From Setaria digitata (lineage: Eukaryota > Nematoda > Chromadorea > Rhabditida > Setariidae), in contig RCAB01000952.1 of assembly GCA_003640385.1 (NCBI GenBank), forward strand, positions 1 through 10,973: a DNA stretch of 10,973 bases. Reading direction: 5' to 3'. The first letter of the stretch is position 1. The number at the start of each line of letters is the position of its first letter. The position numbers and the translations under genes are program-made. The notes under the pieces are model-generated. The model was not told the origin of the DNA and made no database searches. It saw only the letters and a list, made by a program, of their open reading frames with translations. Shown here piece by piece: positions 6,862-10,973 of the stretch.

Positions 6862-7926
6862 TTACAAACAAAACACATTTACATTTTTTTTTTTTAATCA
6901 GTAACAAATTTATTGCAACAACGGCAAAACAAATTTCAATGATCGCTAAAAGTTTGTGAAATCTCGAAAAAAAAAAAGTTTTTAATTTTAATTTTAATTG
7001 GTCAAGCAGTGATGATCAAAGCTACTGGTTAATATCAGAATTACTATCTAAACGAGCCAGCTGTGACTTCCATTCTTGCCCTCTTCTGGATCCGGTCATT
7101 TTGTCCTTCTAATTTCTAAATGTCACTACTGTTTCGAATGTCCTCTCTCTGTCAAATTTTCATCTTTAACCTTTTCCATTAACACCATTCTGTTTTACCT
7201 GTCATCTGTTTCATGTTAAAATGAAGTGAAACCGGTTGTTTTAGTAGTGGTTCATTTCAAATCTCTTTTGAATGATTGAGTTTGGGCCAAAATAATTAGA
7301 TTTCTCCCAAGCGAAATTAAGAAAGTGATAAATGAACTATTTATTTCTTTCTTCATTCATTGATCCAAAAAATTTCATTAAATTTCTCTTATTGAAAAAT
7401 GAAATGCTTCTTTAAATTGGTGGACTTTTACCATTTAGAATAGAAAAATGAAACTACTAATCGACGAATAATGATTGATTTCCTATTCTATTATTCTTAT
7501 TAGCTCAATGTTTGACTCTCGAATATATCATTTTTAGTTCATCTTTCGATCTCGAATATGAATCTAAACATTATTTTGAAGGCTTAGAGTAATAGTATGT
7601 ACCACAAAAAAAAAGCAACAATAGAAATTTTTATAAATCAAAAACATATCAATTGTTTTTTCTATGTTATTATGCTTTCAGATGTTTCTGATATCTGATT
7701 AAATCATAATTGATAATAGTATTATTACAAAAAACTATAACGAATAAATCTCATCCACGATAAATGATAAATGAAGATCACGGCATTATTATCAATTATC
7801 AGTTTGCAGTACTCTACTCTTCTACGCCCTTAATCCTTTTTTTCTGGATGTTGGAATTGAATAATTAACACATTCTTTTATCTTTATCATTCATAATTTC
7901 GTGAACAAATTTCACTTGTCACATAC

Positions 7927-8007
7927 ATTCCTGGTTGATATAAACGATGCATATCTCAAACGGGAGCATTCTTTAATTAAATAACTCTCATTGAACCGGT
8001 CGCAGAA
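7927..8007 (-). CDS. Candidate internal exon, unknown protein
   Basis: On the minus strand an ideal CCATTTCAG acceptor (CAG at 8010-8008) and a strong GTATGT donor (7926-7921) bracket 81 bases. They are open in exactly one frame, phase 0 at both ends: FCDRFNESYLIKECSRLR followed by YASFISTRN. The other two frames contain stops, and the patch is clearly GC-richer than its flanks. No partner exons with matching phase were found with confidence, and the family is not recognised. With only 27 codons, chance openness remains possible. Confidence 0.3.
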
Positions 8008-8986
8008 CTGAAATGGTTTGATTCATTATTCATGTGCTTCTGAAAAATTCCTTTTTAATGAAATCTATCACCCATCATAAAATAAATCAAGTATCTGTAA
8101 ACTTGAAATTAATATGAAAACGTGTTAGTCTGCAAATGAGAGTGTCTTGTTAAAGCTAAATTAAATAGGCCTGGAAAGAGAAAATGACAAAATAATTTCC
8201 TATTTTAGGAATTTATAAATTTATACGCTTATACAATTCTAAGAAGCAATATGCTTGGATTTATTTGTATTTCTTCTCAAACAAACGTTTATTTTATATT
8301 TTAGATTTGTAAGAAAAAAAAAAAAAGGATATTTATTGTACAAATTATAGATATCTCTTTAATTATGTAAATTAGAATTACGTGTGGCATTAAATTTGAC
8401 AAAAATAATTTTTGTAAATAATTTCAAATTAAAAATACTTTTATAAGTTTGTAGTAAAAAGAAAAATCCGCAAATATTAGCTTAAAAGAAATAGCCCTTA
8501 GATTAGAAATAGATAAAAACAGCTTCAAACTCATTTTCACGGCTCCTCAATAGTATTATTATTATTGTGTCTTGTTCTTGACTAATTATCAATACAGTCG
8601 AATAAAGACGATGCACACTCTTGAGGCTATAAAATACTGAAGTTTATGTTAGCCAAGAAGAGTTACTTATCAGCACAATAAAGACATATATTCTAAATTT
8701 TTCGAAGAAAAAAAAAAAAAAAAAAAAACAACTGAAAAGGATATTTATATCTAGCGAGAGCTCAGTGAATACTTCTCGAGACTTTGTCCAAAATTTAATC
8801 ATTTAATTATTATCAGAAATATTGCGATTAATTTCAGAAAGTTACCCCTCCTCTGAGAAATTTAAAAAGATATTATTAATTTATATAACTTGAATAATAA
8901 CCCCTGCCAATTCTGGCCATTTTTTTTTTGTATTATTTAAATTTTTATAGATAAAGACATGATATTCACAACAGTTTTTATAGCCC

Positions 8987-9197
8987 ACTTTATCTACACA
9001 TTTTAAGAGAAGGAAAGTTAAACTGAAATCTATCACTGATTTTTTGAGGAAATATTAATATTTCTAGATATATTAACATATTAATATTTTNTACTTCATC
9101 TACACATTTTAAGAGAAGGAAAGTAAAACTGAAATCTATCATTGATTTTTTGAGGAAATATTAATATTTCTAGATATATTAACATATTAATATTTTT
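8987..9197. repeat. Direct tandem duplication of about 105 bp with an N at the junction
   Basis: Copy 1 (8987-9091) and copy 2 (9093-9197) align at an offset of 106 with no gaps and three differences (8991 T/C, 9019 T/A, 9036 C/T). Each copy contains the 16-bp palindrome GAAATATTAATATTTC. The only ambiguous base of the window, 9091, falls exactly at the junction. It may be a true recent duplication just upstream of the 9281 gene or an assembly join of two haplotype copies. Confidence 0.9.
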
Positions 9198-9280
9198 CGA
9201 ATTTTTTACTTTATTTAACTTATAATATAAATTTTGCATGTTTGTATAATAAAAGTAAATAAATTTAAAAGTTCGGTACG

Positions 9281-10487
9281 ATGCAATCACATCAAGCATT
9301 GATAATAATTATCATAATGACTCTACTGCCACTTGTTTTCCTGGTACCAATGATCATTCATGAATATCTCGAAAAAAAACGACTAAAAATGTTTCACTTT
9401 TTGATTGAATCCAATCCACCACATTTAACCTTCTCAAAGGTTAGTAATACTTTGATAAAATTTTCAGTGTTAACTTGAATTTAAACCAAGATTGCAAAGA
9501 TTGTAAAGTTTTTCACAATTTAGAAAATAGTATCATTTCAAATAGAGATTTCAAATAAACGTCCGATCCGATTTCGAATAATTCTCCAAATTAGCATTAT
9601 AATAACAAGCATAGTGACAATTTAGCAACTTTTCCTAAATTATTATGATTCGATCGGAATGATTATCGTGATGTTCTAGATCATGTGATTTGTATCAAGT
9701 TACCCGATTCGATTTGCTTATACTGAATAATTTATTTCCAATTAACAGCTATTAAGAAAAATGACCTTTATTTAATTAAAATTATATTCAAAGTCATCTT
9801 AAGAGTTTCTAATCACTAAATAGTGAAGTTCACAGATTGCAGATGAGTTCATCGGAAAATCAATTTGAAAATAAAAAGCAATTTAACCGAAGTAATACTG
9901 ATCGTAAAAAACAAATCAAAGCCAATTTATCATCCCGAAATTGTCCGTCAGCACGAGAATTACGTAGGTTCATTATGCCGTAATCATTTTATCACTTTGA
10001 TTATTATTTATGTTCTTTATGCTCGAATCAAATAACCTTTTTTTCCATCCTCTATTAACCTCCTTTAAATACACTGATAGGAATATATCTTCTTCACATT
10101 TTACAAGGTTAATTAATTTTAGTGTCGTTAATGTGTACGTCTTCTACACAACAATCAAGCTTTTGCAGTGGTAGAAGAAATACTCAAAACGAGATAATGC
10201 AATATCAACTCAGTGATAAAACTGATAAAGAAACCTCCTTTCGAATAAATTTAAATAGTTCAAGTTCAAATGGATTAGAAGATGACACTGTCAGGAATCA
10301 AAAAGATAAGAATGGCAAGCCAAAAGAATCGTCATCAGTCGGAAAATTTAGAAAACCAACAATAATGACAAATTTGAAGGAATCAACTTCGTCCTCATCG
10401 ACATCAAAATCATTTTCTGGATTGGAATCAGGAAACTTCACCGGGTGGAGAAGGTTCGAAAATCTTTCAGAATGGAAAATTCACTGA
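9281..10487 (+). CDS. Membrane-anchored Ser/Lys-rich protein, three exons
   Basis: The model joins 9281-9439, 9843-9963 and 10123-10487, 645 nt and 214 residues, ending in TGA. Donors are AAAG|GTTAGT and TTAC|GTAGGT; acceptors are GATTGCAG and AATTTTAG. Phases are 0 and 1, matched across both junctions. The ATG is preceded by an in-frame TAA at 9266-9268, which supports the start. Residues about 7-26 (ALIIIIIMTLLPLVFLVPMI) are one hydrophobic segment, followed at once by basic EKKRLK, so it is probably a signal anchor. The remainder is polar and low-complexity: Lys/Arg/Asn-rich (residues about 57-90), then Ser-rich (SSSS at two places) with Lys. No enzyme motif and no conserved domain are recognised. 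An AATAAA lies 29 bases past the stop. The gene converges with the His-rich gene to its right. The product's role is unknown. Confidence 0.6.
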
Positions 10488-10515
10488 AGTGTTTTGTAAA
10501 GTACCAATTGGCAAA

Positions 10516-10521
10516 AATAAA
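10516..10521 (+). terminator. Polyadenylation signal (AATAAA)
   Basis: AATAAA lies 29 bases after the TGA of the three-exon plus-strand gene, a normal distance for compact nematode 3'UTRs. A second AATAAA at 10609-10614 is an alternative. A 9-bp hairpin (10541-10568) lies just where cleavage after the first signal would fall. Confidence 0.55.
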
Positions 10522-10540
10522 ACAATTTAGCAAAATTTCG

Positions 10541-10568
10541 AAATTCATCGATGTTTTTTGATGAATTT
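10541..10568. repeat. Inverted repeat in the convergent 3' region
   Basis: AAATTCATC and GATGAATTT are perfect reverse complements around a 10-base loop, GATGTTTTTT. It lies about 20 bases past the AATAAA of the left gene, between two convergent transcription units. Chance is possible in DNA this AT-rich. Confidence 0.5.
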
Positions 10569-10838
10569 TTATTGTTTACTGTTTCGAACTCCTTTTTGCA
10601 TTTTATGAAATAAAAATTCGGACATTTTTACCAACAGAACAGTTGCTGCCATTGAAAAGCAAAATAAATGAAATGGTTGAAACAATTTCCATCTGATCAG
10701 TTATTTAAGTATTAGTGTATTACTTAATATAATTGATTACGAAGAACAGCTTTGTAATTCATTGCAAAGGAAAAAAAAAACATTTTAAAAAGTAAAAATG
10801 AAACAGATTAAACATTTCTTACAACAATTAAACATTGC

Positions 10839-10973
10839 TCAGTCCCATTTCCAATGGTCTTCGAAAAGAAGATCTTTATGATGTGGATGATGATTGAAGT
10901 GTCCATGATTCCAAGAAAAGTGTCCATGCTGATGATGGTGGTGATGATTCTGATGCCACGGGTCATGCCAGTC
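10839..10973 (-). CDS. Histidine-rich protein, C-terminal part
   Basis: The minus-strand frame is open from the right edge to TGA at 10841-10839, giving the last 44 residues: 16 His, 5 Trp and several Asp/Glu. It begins DWHDPWHQN, continues with five consecutive His, then HGHFSWNHGHFNHHPHH and finally a charged, Trp-containing end (EDHWKWD). His-rich tails of this kind bind divalent metals or heme. Secretion cannot be judged because the N-terminus lies outside the window. The gene converges with the gene ending at 10487, with 351 bases between the two stop codons. The residue bias and uninterrupted frame make coding likely; the family is not identified. Confidence 0.65.
   Translation of the reverse strand, partial: DWHDPWHQNHHHHHQHGHFSWNHGHFNHHPHHKDLLFEDHWKWD

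Larger units (their letters stand above)
6737..9280. other. Long AT-rich stretch with few coding-like patches
   Basis: No complete gene is seen in about 2.5 kb. The stretch includes the 3' flank of the repeat exon, an ambiguous coding-like patch at 6857-7130 (open on both strands), a candidate minus-strand exon at 7927-8007, a signal-peptide-like short frame at 7771-7833, poly(A) runs (for example 8707-8727) and a 105-bp direct duplication at 8987-9197. Scattered GC-richer patches suggest exons of an unresolved gene, possibly on the minus strand, but no chain of phase-compatible exons could be built. Confidence 0.5.

Noticed and set aside
9096..9299. Minus-strand frame of 67 codons
   Set aside because: Antisense to the duplication and to the start of the plus-strand gene; no splice or start context and an A/T-driven composition.
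1..10973. tRNA, rRNA, CRISPR or transposase genes
   Set aside because: No tRNA B-box in a cloverleaf context, no rRNA-like sequence, no spaced direct repeats (the only array is contiguous) and no recognisable transposase motif or paired terminal repeats were seen.

Overview
This is eukaryotic nuclear DNA, most likely from a nematode and possibly a filarial one. The DNA is very AT-rich and full of long poly(A)/poly(T) runs. Coding blocks are short and separated by introns of about 0.16-0.8 kb with GTAAG/GTGAGC-type donors and TTTCAG or TTTTTAG acceptors. There are no bacterial-style operons, ribosome binding sites, rRNAs or recognisable tRNAs. The species and all family assignments are inference, since nothing could be searched.

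Layout from left to right. (a) 1-600, minus strand: a coding-like but broken reading frame with several in-frame stops, probably a pseudogene remnant or, less likely, exons of a gene running off the left edge. (b) 622-3818, minus strand: a four-exon gene for a secreted, Ser/Thr-rich, mucin-like protein of about 573 residues. Its signal peptide is split by the first intron. (c) 3843-6090: an AT-rich intergenic region with a TGATAAG cluster, a G13A10 homopurine tract, an (AT)9 microsatellite and two perfect hairpins. A WW-like minus-strand reading frame of uncertain status lies at 5735-5986. (d) 6091-6736, plus strand: the most striking element, a terminal exon made of nine identical 66-bp units that encode a 22-residue repeat. 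It has no ATG, so a start-to-stop ORF search would miss it. Its upstream exons are not resolved. (e) 6737-9280: mostly noncoding DNA with a few coding-like patches (6857-7130, and a candidate minus-strand exon at 7927-8007) and a 105-bp direct duplication next to an ambiguous base (9091). (f) 9281-10487, plus strand: a three-exon gene for a membrane-anchored, Ser/Lys-rich protein of about 214 residues. (g) 10839-10973, minus strand: the last 44 codons of a histidine-rich protein, convergent with (f).

The genes show no shared pathway. At least two products look secreted or membrane-anchored, and three are low-complexity or repetitive (mucin-like, 22-residue repeat, His-rich). That is typical of fast-evolving, lineage-restricted nematode surface or secreted proteins. 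The exon models rest on phase-compatible splice signals read by eye and would need transcript support.
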